Source: Eopsaltria australis (lineage: Eukaryota; Chordata; Aves; Passeriformes; Petroicidae). From it: DNA of 64,000 nt. Position 1 is the first letter of the stretch, and each line of letters starts with the position of its first letter. This document shows, piece by piece, positions 63,518 through 64,000 of the stretch. The DNA lies in NCBI GenBank assembly GCA_034509425.1, contig JAVTVJ010000072.1, forward strand, positions 2,418,001-2,482,000, read 5' to 3'. Under the pieces are notes generated by a model, which made no database searches, was not told where the DNA came from, and saw only the letters and a list, made by a program, of their open reading frames with translations. Both the position numbers and the translations under genes were made by a program.

Positions 63518-64000
63518 AGCCTGCTCCCCAAGGCAGGAGGGAAGGAGGGTCTCACCCTGCAAGGGGCTTCAGGGTTTAGGGCACCGTCGTGGCCTGGGCA
63601 TGAGAGGCCATGGTGACGCAGAGAGCAACTTCTCTGCAGTGCTATCCCTGCTGCCACAGAGTCAAGCTCCTTCCCCAGCTGATGGTCCTCACACCATGAC
63701 TCAGTGCTGCCCAGTGCCACCTCCTTGCATTTCCTTGGGACTTGAAAACATCTCCTTTCTCTTGGAAATTACTGTCTGTGAAGCATCCACTTGTTTCCTA
63801 GCCACAGGAACTCCAAGGAGTTATTCAGGCTGCAGCACCTGCCTTGTCTCGAAGTAGAGCAAAATATGTACTTTTGTGTTTCTGTATGTGGCTTTTTTCC
63901 CCTCATAATAAATTCCTATTGGGACCCACTTGCTGTTGGAAAGCAGGAAGCATGTCAGAGCTTGCAGCTATCCCAGGACAAGCTGTCCAAGGCAGGGGCC
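63518..64000 (+). other. 3' untranslated and downstream sequence of the kinase gene
   Basis: About 390 bases of non-coding sequence run from the stop to a polyadenylation signal, with unremarkable sequence to the window end. Confidence 0.6.
63907..63912 (+). terminator. Polyadenylation signal of the SBK2-like gene
   Basis: AATAAA lies 390 bases after the kinase stop codon and is followed by TG-rich sequence (CTTGCTGTTGG), a suitable downstream element. Confidence 0.7.

Noticed and set aside
1..64000. tRNA genes, rRNA genes or CRISPR arrays
   Set aside because: No cloverleaf-like segments, rRNA signatures or regularly spaced repeats were seen, and the sequence is eukaryotic.

Overview
This is vertebrate nuclear DNA, most likely from a bird. 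Genes are split into short exons with GT/AG junctions. Intergenic sequence is long and AT-rich. The recognisable repeats are CR1-type LINE 3' ends and two fragments resembling common avian endogenous-retrovirus LTRs. I cannot name the species; the LTR type points to a bird, possibly a passerine, but this was judged by eye.

The left 39 kb is dominated by three tandem, same-strand copies of CMBL (carboxymethylenebutenolidase homologue, a dienelactone-hydrolase family alpha/beta hydrolase). Their coding starts lie about 11-12 kb apart, at 11093, 22268 and 34150. Copy 3 (34150-38853) is canonical: five coding exons, 245 residues, and the triad Cys132-Asp179-His212. Copy 1 (11093-16280) is intact and 242 residues long, but the nucleophile codon reads Ser (Ser129-Asp176-His209) and the N-terminus and the segment after the catalytic His have diverged. 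Copy 2 (22268-27928) is a clear pseudogene. It has an early stop, compensating indels, stops in exons 2 and 3 (one exactly at the nucleophile codon), a lost splice donor, a replaced catalytic Asp and no last exon. Copy 2 resembles copy 3 more than copy 1.

From about 39 to 61 kb no gene could be named. This stretch holds CR1 fragments (41.2, 48.4, 49.0, 58.1 and 60.5 kb), a purine-rich microsatellite (48.8 kb), an LTR fragment (52.2 kb), and a CpG-island-like block at 54.5-55.2 kb. That block carries a possible first coding exon with a mitochondrial-presequence-like peptide. Two minus-strand open frames (55.5-55.8 and 60.7-61.3 kb) look more protein-like than their surroundings but are unassigned.

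The right end carries an intact three-exon serine/threonine kinase gene of the SBK family, closest in my recollection to SBK2 (61580-63517, 319 residues), with its polyadenylation signal inside the window. The CMBL copies and the kinase have no known functional link; their closeness is a question of synteny.
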